Shown here in pieces: positions 17,735 to 26,380 of a stretch of 57,971 nt of DNA. The position numbers and the translations under genes were made by a program. This DNA is from UBA11889 sp002313255. Its GTDB lineage: Bacteria; Pseudomonadota; Gammaproteobacteria; Pseudomonadales; Azotimanducaceae. Each line of letters starts with the position of its first letter. The stretch's first letter is position 1. The stretch lies in assembly GCA_913045265.1 (NCBI GenBank), contig CAJWQX010000012.1, positions 1-57,971 on the forward strand, in the 5' to 3' direction. The notes beneath the pieces are model-generated. The model was given only the letters and a program-made list of their open reading frames with translations. It was not told the origin of the DNA and did no database searches.

Positions 17735-17965
17735 TTAGTTGTCGTGCTGATCGGTATAAGGCAACAGCGCTAAATACCGCGCACGCTTCACCGCTCGGGC
17801 CAGTTGTCGTTGATACCGCGCACTCGTCCCAGTTATCCGACTCGGTACGATCTTGCCCGTCTCGGTAACGTAATCTTTAAGGAGATCAAGATCCTTGTAA
17901 TCAATTTCCTTTATCCCTTCCGCCGTGAAACGGCAGTAGCGTTTGCGTCCGAAACGTCTGGCCAT
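17735..17965 (-). CDS. rpsR: 30S ribosomal protein S18
   Basis: A 76-residue S18 with the typical KRYCRFTAEGIKEIDYKD start and RITGTSARYQRQLARAVKRARYLALLPYTD end. It binds next to S6 on the 30S platform. It lies two bases downstream of rpsF; priB, which separates rpsF and rpsR in enterobacteria, is absent. Confidence 0.98.
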   Translation of the reverse strand: MARRFGRKRYCRFTAEGIKEIDYKDLDLLKDYVTETGKIVPSRITGTSARYQRQLARAVKRARYLALLPYTDQHDN

Positions 17966-17967
17966 AA

Positions 17968-18543
17968 TCAGTCTTCCTCTTCTAGTGTTTCTTCCGCCTC
18001 AGCACTTTCATCTTCGTTCTCAACATCTTGGGCATCAGTTTCTTTCATCAAAGACTCTGATTCGGTGGTTTCCGCGTCACTTCCAGCAACCTCCTGGTCG
18101 GAGACTAACCCCGTCTTATCCGTGACACTGCGACGTTCTCTCGACTCATCGTCGGGCGTTACCGCTCGTGTTTTTTCTTCTTCTCGCTGACGGTCCCTCT
18201 CGCGGTCTTTTTCCTGCTCTCTCAGTTCCTCCGCATACATCTTGGATATCCCCGTCTCGGGCTCTTTCTTCGACATAATCATATGGCGCAACACGGCGTC
18301 GTTGAATCGAAACGCGCTTTCCATTTCGTCAAGAGTCTTCTGATCCGCTTCGATGTTTAACAAGACGTAATGAGCTTTATGGATATCTTTGATCGGATAG
18401 GCCAACTGGCGCCGACCCCAATCTTCAGAACGGTGAATGATAGAGCCATTTCCTTCAATCATCGCTTTGTAGCGCTCAACCATTCCCGGGACCTGTTCTG
18501 ACTGGTCCGGGTGCACGAGAAACACAACTTCGTAGTGACGCAT
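17968..18543 (-). CDS. rpsF: 30S ribosomal protein S6 with long acidic C-terminal extension
   Basis: A 191-residue S6, clearly longer than the 95-135 residues usual for the family. The globular domain occupies about residues 1-98 (MRHYEVVFLVHPDQS, then RRQLAYPIKDIHKAHYVLLNIE and FRFNDAVLRHMIMSK). The rest is low-complexity and charged: first Arg/Glu-rich (EKDRERDRQREEEK), then strongly acidic, ending AEETLEEED. In E. coli RimK adds glutamates to the S6 C-terminus; here an acidic tail is genetically encoded. The start at 18543 is supported by GGGAG six bases upstream; the longer open frame to 18591 is not. Confidence 0.95.
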   Translation of the reverse strand: MRHYEVVFLVHPDQSEQVPGMVERYKAMIEGNGSIIHRSEDWGRRQLAYPIKDIHKAHYVLLNIEADQKTLDEMESAFRFNDAVLRHMIMSKKEPETGISKMYAEELREQEKDRERDRQREEEKTRAVTPDDESRERRSVTDKTGLVSDQEVAGSDAETTESESLMKETDAQDVENEDESAEAEETLEEED

Positions 18544-18676
18544 AGAAACTCCCTTCGGTTTATCGCCTCCGCCTACGAGGACGTGAAGCAAGGAGAAATT
18601 TTATCTGAGCACGCGCATTTGCGTGGCGACGAGATTCTAGAGATTTACAAACCCCGACGCAACGAACCCCCAACGA

Positions 18677-19423
18677 TTATGTCCCGCGCTGCCTCAAACA
18701 CTCAAACAAGAGTATTCCCGTAGCGACTGAGACATTAAGACTCGAAACCGGCCCGCGCATAGGGATTGTTACTAGATGATCGCATTTCTCCCGTGTCAGA
18801 TGGCGCAAACCGCGTTGTTCACCACCAACCACAATGGCGACTGGATCACGATAGTCCACGTCGGTATATGCGTGAATTGATTCGACATCGGTCCCAACAA
18901 TCCAAACACCCCGTTCTCGCAACCAATCGAGCCGACGGGCTAGATTTGACACCTGAATGATCAGTAGATCTTCAAGCGCGCCACTCGCGGTCTTGCGCAC
19001 GACATTAGACAACGGGGCATTTGATCGTTTTGGGATCAACACGGCGTCCACATCCGCGGCACCTGCCGACCTCATACACGCCCCTAAGTTACGAGGATCC
19101 GTTACCCCGTCGACTACCAAGATTAGAGGCTGAGTGAACGTCGACCAACGAGCTTCAAAGTCCAACTCTGTCGAAGGTAATACCGCATGGCATTCGGCAA
19201 CGATGCCCTGATGGGCTTTAACTCCCGCGATCCGCGTAACAACCCGACGATCCGCACTATCGACTCGTACGCCCAGTTCGCGAGCACGTTGCACGAGGCT
19301 CTGCATGCGCTCGTCTCGGCGTTCTGAAACGACCAGAATCCGACGAATCGCCCTTGGTTCTTTGGTTAGGACAGCCTCAACTGCGTGAAAACCGCAGGCC
19401 ACACTTTCTTCAGTCACGGTCAT
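18677..19423 (-). CDS. rlmB: 23S rRNA (guanosine-2'-O-)-methyltransferase RlmB
   Basis: A 248-residue SPOUT-class enzyme that methylates G2251 of 23S rRNA. The N-terminal substrate-binding domain starts ESVACGFHAVEAVL; the knotted domain has DGVTDPRNLGACMRSA, GGEQRGLRHL and the IPMRGPVSSLNVSVATGI loop. The ATG at 19423 overlaps the rnr stop (ATGA) and has AGAGAAC upstream; further in-frame sequence upstream belongs to rnr. rnr-rlmB is a widely conserved pair. Confidence 0.96.
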   Translation of the reverse strand: MTVTEESVACGFHAVEAVLTKEPRAIRRILVVSERRDERMQSLVQRARELGVRVDSADRRVVTRIAGVKAHQGIVAECHAVLPSTELDFEARWSTFTQPLILVVDGVTDPRNLGACMRSAGAADVDAVLIPKRSNAPLSNVVRKTASGALEDLLIIQVSNLARRLDWLRERGVWIVGTDVESIHAYTDVDYRDPVAIVVGGEQRGLRHLTREKCDHLVTIPMRGPVSSLNVSVATGILLFECLRQRGT

Positions 19424-21522
19424 AGAGTTCTCTTTCTTCTTCGTCGCCGAATCTTCCGTTTTCTTTCCGGCGCCTCGATCCTGAGATTGACACGGCCCAA
19501 CTCGACCGACACATCCTCGACAACCACTCGAAGTCTCTGTCCAAGAGAAAAGCGATGTCCCGAACGCTCTGCCACCAAACTCATCGTGTTTGGTACCCAT
19601 TTATAGTAGTCGGACCCCAAACGTGACACATGCAAAAGCCCTTGGATGCGAAGGTCATCAAGTTCAACGAAAACACCGAATTCGACCACGGTCACGATCG
19701 TTCCACCAAAGGCTTCACCTACACGTTTCTCGAGGAGCGAGCATTTCAACCAGGCATCGACCGCGCGCGTGGCGTTTTCGGCACGACGTTCAGTTATCGA
19801 TATATGCGCTCCAATATTCTCGAGGTCTTCATATTCGGTGGCGCTCCGTCGTGCCTTTCGAAGTCGCGCTTTAATTAACCGATGATTGACTAGATCAGCG
19901 TACCGACGAATCGGTGAGGTGAAATGCGCATAGCTCGATAAAGCAAGACCAAAGTGACCTTTATCCCCCGGGAAATAGCGTGCTTGTCGCAATGTTCGCA
20001 GAATCAGCATCTCCCAAACCCACGGCTCTAAGCGGGTCTTGTGCGTAGCCTCAACAAGGCGTTGAAGATCACCTGGGTACCTAATGGCTCCAGGAAACCG
20101 TTGCCCCACTGACCGGAAAATCTTGCGGAGTTGTTCGATCTTTTCCCGTTCAGGAGGTTCATGTATCCGGTACATGACCATGGATTCTTGACGTTGGAGA
20201 TAATTGGCGGCAGCTACGTTGGCTGCGATCATGGCCTCTTCCACTATCGAATGGGCTTCGGTCCGCTCAACAGGCACGACGCTCACAGGATTTCCTCGAC
20301 GGATCTCGACGCGTCCTTCCCGCGACTCAAAATCAAGCGCGCCTCTATCAGACCGCCGCGCACGTAACCCTCCGTATATAGCGTACAAATGCTGAAGACT
20401 CGTGCAGATCGTCGCGGACCAATTCGCCCCCGAGTTTTTTAGGTATTGGTCAACTTCGGTATAGGTAAGGCGACCATGCGAACGGATCACGGCTTCGTAA
20501 AATGAAAGGCCTGTCACGTTCGCGTTGCGGGTAAGCGTTAACTCGCAAATCATCGCCAATCGATCCTCATTGGGCCGGAGCGAACAAAGATCATTCGATA
20601 AGCTTTCGGGCAACATGGGTATCACCCGATCCGGGAAATACACGGAGTTACCTCTCGCGAGCGCTTCTTGATCGAGCGCGGATCCGGGGCGCACATAGTG
20701 GGCGACGTCAGCGATCGCCACCAACAGTCGCCAGCCCCCGCGGGATCTTGGTTCCGCATAAATCGCGTCATCAAAATCGCGAGCATCTTCTCCATCAATG
20801 GTTACAAACGCCGTATCGCGTAAGTCGATCCGTCCTTTCCTATCAGCCTCGAGTACCGATTTTCGAATGCGCTTGTGCGCAACGGCCGAGGGCCATTGGT
20901 TAGGTATCCGATGTGCGCGAACGATTGCCGTACAAGCACGTTCGACTTCGCTCTCGTGCTTTATAACGGCTTTTACTTTCCCTTGTATGCGGCTACGTTC
21001 TACGTCAAGTATTTGAACCTCTACAACATCTCCCTCACGGCAACCGGGATAGGGCGCGACTAATTCCACGCGTTCGTTGTATCCGGGCTCGAGCGATTCA
21101 ACGTAAGCATGAGTTCGATCACGACGATAGATGCCAACAACCGGGATCTCGGATGGCTTGATCAATTCCACAAAGCGAGCAATTCCATCGCTCACCTGGA
21201 CGCGAATGTTGTCTCCGTCACGAATACCGTTGGCAAACTCAAGCGCCGTGGAACCGCCCGACTGCATTGACACAAAGAGTTGGGATCCGTTCCGTTCGAC
21301 GACACCACTTTCGTCCTTTGCGCTACTGAGGCGGTATCGATTCCGTCCCTCTCGAACAATTTCTCCACCTTCCAGCATTTTATTAAGTAACCGCCTTAGT
21401 CTATCGCCACCCTTGCCTCTTCCGACGCCGAGGTGGCTGACTAACTCGCCCCAAGAAGCCGGCCCTATCTCGTCCAGAGCTCTACGTATATGAGTGGCCT
21501 GGGGGCCTCTTGTCTCATTCAT
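19420..21522 (-). CDS. rnr: Ribonuclease R
   Basis: A 700-residue RNB-family 3'-5' exoribonuclease that degrades structured RNA and, in other species, takes part in tmRNA-linked mRNA decay. The N-terminal helix-turn-helix (IRRALDEIGPASWGELVSHLG) is followed by cold-shock domains, the catalytic RNB domain with DGEDARDFDDAIYAE and YFPDRVIPMLPESLSNDLCSL, and a C-terminal S1 domain ending in a basic RKIRRRRRKR tail. It is about 110 residues shorter than E. coli RNase R, mainly at the C-terminus. Confidence 0.95.
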   Translation of the reverse strand: MNETRGPQATHIRRALDEIGPASWGELVSHLGVGRGKGGDRLRRLLNKMLEGGEIVREGRNRYRLSSAKDESGVVERNGSQLFVSMQSGGSTALEFANGIRDGDNIRVQVSDGIARFVELIKPSEIPVVGIYRRDRTHAYVESLEPGYNERVELVAPYPGCREGDVVEVQILDVERSRIQGKVKAVIKHESEVERACTAIVRAHRIPNQWPSAVAHKRIRKSVLEADRKGRIDLRDTAFVTIDGEDARDFDDAIYAEPRSRGGWRLLVAIADVAHYVRPGSALDQEALARGNSVYFPDRVIPMLPESLSNDLCSLRPNEDRLAMICELTLTRNANVTGLSFYEAVIRSHGRLTYTEVDQYLKNSGANWSATICTSLQHLYAIYGGLRARRSDRGALDFESREGRVEIRRGNPVSVVPVERTEAHSIVEEAMIAANVAAANYLQRQESMVMYRIHEPPEREKIEQLRKIFRSVGQRFPGAIRYPGDLQRLVEATHKTRLEPWVWEMLILRTLRQARYFPGDKGHFGLALSSYAHFTSPIRRYADLVNHRLIKARLRKARRSATEYEDLENIGAHISITERRAENATRAVDAWLKCSLLEKRVGEAFGGTIVTVVEFGVFVELDDLRIQGLLHVSRLGSDYYKWVPNTMSLVAERSGHRFSLGQRLRVVVEDVSVELGRVNLRIEAPERKRKIRRRRRKRTL

Positions 21523-21600
21523 GGGAAGGAAAACACTCCGCGACGGTCGTCGCTAATATGTTCAATGCAGAACCCCTATACTAAAGTCCGCGACCCTCAT

Positions 21601-21687
21601 GCCGAGGTGGTGAAATTGGTAGACACGCTAGCTTCAGGAGCTAGTGGGGGTAACCCCGTGGAGGTTCAAGTCCTCTCCTCGGCACCA
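21601..21687 (+). tRNA. tRNA-Leu (anticodon CAG)
   Basis: An 87-base tRNA with acceptor arms GCCGAGG and CCTCGGC, encoded CCA (21685-21687), a D-loop with GGTAGAC, an anticodon stem CTAGC/GCTAG around the loop TTCAGGA (anticodon CAG), a long variable arm as expected for leucine, and the T-arm GGTTCAAGTCC. It lies just upstream of, and divergent from, rnr. In Pseudomonas a tRNA-Leu occupies the same place. Confidence 0.97.
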
Positions 21688-21811
21688 ACCAAGAAATACC
21701 CACTCTCTGAACCTCATTATTCATAGCCCTTTCAAGCCTTAATTCCGTCACAACACACAAATGTGTCACCTATTTGTGACTCCTAATTGGAAGGGGGCGG
21801 GGGCCGGATTG

Positions 21812-21909
21812 ATCAGGGTAACTATTGTCGAACCTGGGCAGATACAAAAAAGGTAGGTCTACGGGATCGGCGCGGATGGTACATCATCAGGACAATTATT
21901 GTTGTTCCT
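21812..21909. repeat. Imperfect direct repeats upstream of the GFA-family gene
   Basis: Two copies of the pattern ATCAGG-N5-TATTGT-N4-CCTG begin at 21812 and 21886, 74 bases apart, close to seven helical turns. They sit between tRNA-Leu and the gene at 21966. They could be paired binding sites on one DNA face or chance similarity; no matching regulator gene is in the window. The rest of the 278-base gap shows nothing else convincing. Confidence 0.25.
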
Positions 21910-21965
21910 GTTTGGATGCAGTGAAATAGAACTAAGCAGCTTTCTTACCTTGAAAGTTTGATCTT

Positions 21966-22601
21966 ATGGCTAAAACACTTCCAACCGCGGGTGGTAACGC
22001 CGAACTTGCTGCGAAGTGTTTCCCGAGCGGCACGAAGAATGAAGCGACGTCCACGTGTTTGTGTGGCGACGTTGAGATCAACTTAAAAACAAATGAACCC
22101 CTCTTGACAGCATTTTGTCATCGCTGCTGGGCCCGTAGACGGGCTCATTCAGCACCCGTGTATCAGTGCATTTACGTGGCGACATCTAACTTCTGCTCAA
22201 AAACAGGGCATCAACGGGAAGCTGAGTTTGAATTAACCGTAACGAGAGGCTTTGACCTACTGACGCCAGCGAAGATGGGACCCGGGAACCCAAATTACGA
22301 AACGATGGATGCCAACCCAAAATTTGGTGGATTGGGTCGAATAATTTGTTCCAAATGCGGTGTGGTCATGATGACGGCTCTTTTTACTCGTCCTCATAGG
22401 GAATTCAACGACGGCGAAAAAGATGCGCTAATGGTCTGTGTTTTCCCTGGAACCTTTACGGAGAAAATGAGCGAGTTTATCCAAGCTTGGCTACCGACTA
22501 ATCACGTGCATTGCGCTAGTGCGATCTTTCCGATCTCCGCAATAAACGACGGGCTAGATAAACGGACAGAGTGGCCGGACAGCGAGCCTTGGACTGGGTA
22601 G
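21966..22601 (+). CDS. GFA/CENP-V family zinc-binding protein
   Basis: A 211-residue protein of the glutathione-dependent formaldehyde-activating (GFA) family, whose fold binds zinc and is used by various thiol-adduct enzymes. The cysteine pairs are Cys31/Cys33 (CLCGDV), Cys51/Cys54 (FCHRCWARRR) and Cys128/Cys131 (CSKCG). The usual middle motif is CHCxxC; here one cysteine appears lost (CHRC). The substrate is unknown. It is a single gene placed between tRNA-Leu and folE2, a position occupied by other genes in related genomes, so it may be a later insertion. Confidence 0.8.
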   Translation: MAKTLPTAGGNAELAAKCFPSGTKNEATSTCLCGDVEINLKTNEPLLTAFCHRCWARRRAHSAPVYQCIYVATSNFCSKTGHQREAEFELTVTRGFDLLTPAKMGPGNPNYETMDANPKFGGLGRIICSKCGVVMMTALFTRPHREFNDGEKDALMVCVFPGTFTEKMSEFIQAWLPTNHVHCASAIFPISAINDGLDKRTEWPDSEPWTG

Positions 22602-22633
22602 TTAAATTTAGGCGCCCGTGCCCCTCAGGACAA

Positions 22634-23584
22634 CTAAGGAATGGGCAAGTAACCGTCCTGGACGCCTTTGGTAAAAACGCTGACTGCGTTGTGCGCGTGA
22701 AGGCTCTCATGGTGCTCAACGCGCACCCAAAAGTCTTTGACTCGGCCGTCGCTCCCGAGACTGGATTTGAGCTTACGTCCAGCGTCTTCACAAAACATAA
22801 GATTTTCGCCGTTGAGTCGAGCAAACTCTCGCTCATCTTCGCGCTTCACAGCCGTCTGGACTGGAGTTTTAAGAACGTCCTCTATCCCGTCAATCAGATC
22901 GGTGACCGGGAAAGATACCATCGTGTCATCAAGTTTAACCAACACGCGGGCTAGGCTGCGTTGACTGTGAGGCGTAGCCATTATGCCATCCTCGGTTCCC
23001 AGCCAAGCCTTTACTTCAGACATCTTGACGTCACCCTGACGGCCGAAATCTTCTTCAAATTGTTGTTGAATAAGCTGCCTTGCCAACGCCGCAGAACACG
23101 GGCAGGTGCTGGAATAAAGTACGCCTATAGAAAGCTCGATATTCACTTCACCATTCAGACAGGTCCCTTTTAGCGATACGGGATAACTGTTCCAACCAGC
23201 ATTTTCAGACACCAACGCAGATCGTCGCACGTAATAGTCGAAATCAAACTGTATAAACGCATTGGTCGAGAGGCCTCGGTGCGATTCCAAAAGGGAGCTC
23301 AAGAGTAATTTAAGACCCGCAACCGTTAGTGGACGAGTACTCGAATGCTCATCCAGAATTAAGTAAAGACGTGACATGTGAATCCCTTTCGCCTGCATGT
23401 CATCCAGGTTCACATATATCTGTACTCTTGCCTGCACCTCCCGCTCTTCGTGCCCATCACGAATCTTCAATGGCTGGTGTACATCACTCATACCCACCCA
23501 ATCCAGCGTACCCTGGGGGTTTTGCAACTCCCGCATAGCGACATCGGGCATGTCGGTCTCTGAGACGAGTTCTGGTCTATTCAT
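22634..23584 (-). CDS. folE2: GTP cyclohydrolase FolE2 (type IB)
   Basis: A 316-residue FolE2, which converts GTP to dihydroneopterin triphosphate for folate and, in some bacteria, queuosine synthesis. The family signature is DWVGMSDVHQPL, then NGEVNIELSIGVLYSSTCPCS with the metal-binding cysteine. FolE2 enzymes accept metals other than zinc and are often switched on by zinc limitation, but no Zur-like palindrome was found upstream. The ATG at 23584 has AGGA upstream; open frame to 23635 is less likely. QueG elsewhere in the window is consistent with a need for queuosine precursors. Confidence 0.95.
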   Translation of the reverse strand: MNRPELVSETDMPDVAMRELQNPQGTLDWVGMSDVHQPLKIRDGHEEREVQARVQIYVNLDDMQAKGIHMSRLYLILDEHSSTRPLTVAGLKLLLSSLLESHRGLSTNAFIQFDFDYYVRRSALVSENAGWNSYPVSLKGTCLNGEVNIELSIGVLYSSTCPCSAALARQLIQQQFEEDFGRQGDVKMSEVKAWLGTEDGIMATPHSQRSLARVLVKLDDTMVSFPVTDLIDGIEDVLKTPVQTAVKREDEREFARLNGENLMFCEDAGRKLKSSLGSDGRVKDFWVRVEHHESLHAHNAVSVFTKGVQDGYLPIP

Positions 23585-23656
23585 TTTCCTGGTTCCTTCC
23601 CTACAACTCGCGGCTAACAGACTTTCGCACCGCAAACTCAGGCCAAAGAACTCCGT

Positions 23657-23686
23657 ATAATAGCGAATTCATCCTGCACCAACCAA
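23657..23686 (-). promoter_or_regulatory. Candidate sigma-70 promoter of folE2
   Basis: On the minus strand TTGGTT (23686-23681) and TATTAT (23662-23657) are separated by 18 bases. The implied leader to the folE2 start is roughly 65 bases. It is a moderate match to the -35/-10 consensus and the only good one in this gap. Confidence 0.35.
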
Positions 23687-23700
23687 CGAACGTCTAAGCG

Positions 23701-23892
23701 TTAATTCAGCGATTCCTGTTCTTCAGGCGTCAACGCCCGAGCTTGATCCTCCAACATGATTGGAATGCCGTCCCGAACGGGGAACGCCAACCCACTGGCT
23801 TTGGACCACAATTCCTCCATTTCGCGCCGATACACCAACGCAGTTTTCGTGATCGGACATACCAATATCTCTAACAACTTGGGATCAACCAT
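23701..23892 (-). CDS. Trm112-like protein (YcaR family)
   Basis: A 63-residue small protein with MVDPKLLEILVCPITKTALVY and GLAFPVRDGIPIMLEDQAR, the pattern of the Trm112/YcaR family. Eukaryotic and archaeal Trm112 activates methyltransferases; bacterial members are less well understood. The zinc cysteines of the family are mostly lost (CPIT in place of CPxC). I start it at the ATG at 23892, with GAGCGGG upstream; the longer frame from 23928 adds 12 unlike residues. It is separated from its usual kdsB/lpxK neighbours and lies downstream of purA on the same strand. Confidence 0.85.
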   Translation of the reverse strand: MVDPKLLEILVCPITKTALVYRREMEELWSKASGLAFPVRDGIPIMLEDQARALTPEEQESLN

Positions 23893-23946
23893 AGGCCCGC
23901 TCGCCCCACCCATCGCATTGCGTGTCAAAAGAATCTATTCCTATCC

Positions 23947-25242
23947 TCACAAAATTTCTTTCAAAACAATCGTGTCATGCCTGTCAGGACCCGTCGATAT
24001 CATCGCAACAGGCGCGTCCACCGAGTCTTCGATTCGGCGGATATACGACTGCGCATTCTCTGGAAGATCCGCAAAGTCGCGAGCACCCGCCGTGGATTCC
24101 TGCCAACCCGGCAAGTCTTCGTATACGGGTGACAGTTCAGAATAGTACTCACTATCAAAGCGCGCGGGCGCGATCTTCCCATTCGATCCCTCGTATTCCG
24201 TGCATACACGAACAGTCTCTAGCCCATCCAAAACATCGAGTTTGGTCATACAAAGTCCAGATATGCCCGTCGTCCTTACGACCCGCTTTACGGCAGCGGC
24301 ATCAAACCAACCACAACGACGTGGGCGGCCCGTGGTGGAGCCGAATTCATGACCTTTATCGGCTAAATGCTTACCGACCCCGTCAAAGAGTTCGGTAGGG
24401 AACGGTCCAGAACCAACCCTGGTGGAATACGCCTTGGTAATACCCAAAACATAGTCGAGTCGTCTGGGGTCGAAACCGCTCCCCACAGACGTCGCACCCG
24501 CCACCGTATGCGACGACGTCACGAACGGATAGGTTCCGAGGTCAACGTCGAGCATTGCGCCTTGTGCACCTTCAAAAAGAATGTTCTCCCCGCGCACATT
24601 GAGATCGTGCAGGATTGGCGCGATATCACCAATCATGGGCTCAATTTCCTCGGCAAGTCGAGATGTGTCGTCAAGGGTCTTCTGAAAATCCACGGTGTTC
24701 GCGTTGTAATACTTTTCCAGTATGAAGTTGTGGTAGTTCATGACCTCGGCCAACTTATTAGCAAAATTATGGCCGTGATATAGATCGCCCAATCGCACCC
24801 CGCGGCGAGCCACCTTATCCTCATACGCCGGCCCGATACCCCGCCGCGTGGTACCGATTTCCCCCGAACCTCGGGCTTTCTCACGGGCGACATCCGTCGC
24901 AATGTGGTATGGCAAAACCAATTGGCACGCCGGCGAGAGCGTCATTCGCTCTCGAACTTTGACTCCCCTCGCCTCCAATTGTGCAATTTCATCCAACACC
25001 GCGCTTGGCGAAACGACCACCCCATTTCCAATGAGACACTCGACGTTATCGTGAAGTATCCCCGACGGAATCAAGTGAAGTACCGTTCTTTCGCCGTTAA
25101 TCACGAGGGTGTGACCGGCGTTGTGCCCTCCCTGAAATCGAACGACGGCTGCGACGTTTCCTGTAAGAAGATCAACGACTTTACCTTTGCCTTCGTCGCC
25201 CCATTGGGTACCAACAACGACAATATTTCGGCCTCGCATCAT
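23947..25242 (-). CDS. purA: Adenylosuccinate synthetase
   Basis: A 431-residue enzyme that joins IMP and aspartate using GTP in the first committed step to AMP. The N-terminal GTQWGDEGKGKVVDLL and GGHNAGHT loops and the GTTRRGIGPAYEDK segment are diagnostic. Two adjacent ATGs (25242 and 25239) could be the start. It follows the DUF2065 gene and the hfl genes on the same strand, as in Escherichia and Pseudomonas. Confidence 0.97.
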   Translation of the reverse strand: MMRGRNIVVVGTQWGDEGKGKVVDLLTGNVAAVVRFQGGHNAGHTLVINGERTVLHLIPSGILHDNVECLIGNGVVVSPSAVLDEIAQLEARGVKVRERMTLSPACQLVLPYHIATDVAREKARGSGEIGTTRRGIGPAYEDKVARRGVRLGDLYHGHNFANKLAEVMNYHNFILEKYYNANTVDFQKTLDDTSRLAEEIEPMIGDIAPILHDLNVRGENILFEGAQGAMLDVDLGTYPFVTSSHTVAGATSVGSGFDPRRLDYVLGITKAYSTRVGSGPFPTELFDGVGKHLADKGHEFGSTTGRPRRCGWFDAAAVKRVVRTTGISGLCMTKLDVLDGLETVRVCTEYEGSNGKIAPARFDSEYYSELSPVYEDLPGWQESTAGARDFADLPENAQSYIRRIEDSVDAPVAMISTGPDRHDTIVLKEIL

Positions 25243-25255
25243 CGCACTTCGTCGC

Positions 25256-25447
25256 TCATGAGGATTTGACTAGGTATAAGAGGCTCGCGCCCAACATCAT
25301 GCTAGCGAACCCGACGAAGCGGATCGTTTTGTCATCGACGGTTCGCAACGACTCCGCCAAAGTTCGCCAGCGAGTCGGGAAAAGGAACGGTAGAAGCCCC
25401 TCGATCACGAGCACAAGGCACAACGCTGCCCCAATCTGTTCCCACAT
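25256..25447 (-). CDS. DUF2065 small membrane protein (YjeT-like)
   Basis: A 63-residue protein with two hydrophobic segments (IGAALCLVLVIEGLLPFLF and VGFASMMLGASLLYLV) around a short RWRTLAESLRTVDDKTIRFVG loop. The position between hflC and purA and the pattern match E. coli YjeT (DUF2065), whose function is unknown. The start is taken as the ATG at 25447; a TTG at 25468 is in frame. Confidence 0.88.
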   Translation of the reverse strand: MWEQIGAALCLVLVIEGLLPFLFPTRWRTLAESLRTVDDKTIRFVGFASMMLGASLLYLVKSS

Positions 25448-25481
25448 GATGGCCAAGCTCGATCCCAACAGTGTTTGTTAA

Positions 25482-26369
25482 CTAACCCTGATTGCTCTTC
25501 TTGAGGTACTTGAAGAACTCACTCGATGGATCAATGATCAACATGTCATTTTTTCCCTGAAATACTTCCTTGTAGGCATTAATGCTGCGGTAAAACTCAT
25601 AAAACTCGGGATCTTGATTAAAAGCATCAGCGTATATGCGTGCCGAGGTTGCATCACCATCACCACGGATAGTTTCACTGTCACGATATGCGTTGGCCTC
25701 GACGACTACCACCTGGCGGTCAGCGTCTGCCCGAATTACCAGTGACTGTTCGTTGCCCGTCGCGCGATACTGCTTCGCCTCAATGTCCCGCTCAGAGTTC
25801 ATTCGTTGATAGACCGTTGAAGAGACTTCCGCAGGAAGCTCGATTTTCTTGACCCGTATATCAATGATCTCCACCCCAAGGTCTTCCCGCGCAGTCACGT
25901 CGAGAGACTTGGTCAGCACTTGCATCAGCTCGTCACGTTGTCCCGAGATGACTTCGTGCATGTCGCGTTTACCAATCTCGTTGCGTAGGCCTTCGTTGAT
26001 TCGATTCTGAAGGATGCCTCTCGCAATGGCTTCGTCGCCTCCACCAGACGCCGTGTAAAATCCTTTCACATCAACAACCCGCCATTTGGCAAAGGAATCC
26101 ACGTCGAGGGGTTTTTTTCCGATCGTGAAATAACGCTCGGGGGCCGAATCGAGAGTCAGGATACGTGCATCGAATTTACGCACGTTGTTTGCTATTGGGA
26201 TTTTAAAATGAATCCCCGGGGTGAGATCGTCCCTCACGACCTCTCCAAATCGAAGCAACAGGGCACGTTCAGTCTCTTTGACGATAAAAAACGGCCTTAT
26301 ATTGGCGGTATCGGTGATTACCATAAGCACCGCCAAGACTATGAGAACAAGGATGAAATTCCGACGCAT
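25482..26369 (-). CDS. hflC: HflC, SPFH-domain modulator of FtsH
   Basis: A 295-residue membrane protein with one N-terminal transmembrane helix (NFILVLIVLAVLMVI) and a periplasmic SPFH/band-7 domain (ETERALLLRFGEVVRDDLTPGIHFKIPI). With HflK it forms a large cage around the FtsH protease and modulates membrane-protein turnover. The C-terminal KEVFQGKNDMLIIDPSSEFFKYL is typical of HflC. Eleven bases downstream of hflK, with which it should be co-expressed. Confidence 0.96.
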   Translation of the reverse strand: MRRNFILVLIVLAVLMVITDTANIRPFFIVKETERALLLRFGEVVRDDLTPGIHFKIPIANNVRKFDARILTLDSAPERYFTIGKKPLDVDSFAKWRVVDVKGFYTASGGGDEAIARGILQNRINEGLRNEIGKRDMHEVISGQRDELMQVLTKSLDVTAREDLGVEIIDIRVKKIELPAEVSSTVYQRMNSERDIEAKQYRATGNEQSLVIRADADRQVVVVEANAYRDSETIRGDGDATSARIYADAFNQDPEFYEFYRSINAYKEVFQGKNDMLIIDPSSEFFKYLKKSNQG

Positions 26370-26380
26370 GACTCTACCTC

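Noticed and set aside
21601..23000. Prophage or island attachment site at tRNA-Leu
   Set aside because: No repeat of the tRNA 3' end (only a seven-base chance match) and no integrase gene nearby.
23585..23700. Zur-binding site upstream of folE2
   Set aside because: FolE2 is often zinc-regulated, so I looked for the AT-rich Zur palindrome; only an ordinary promoter-like pair was found.
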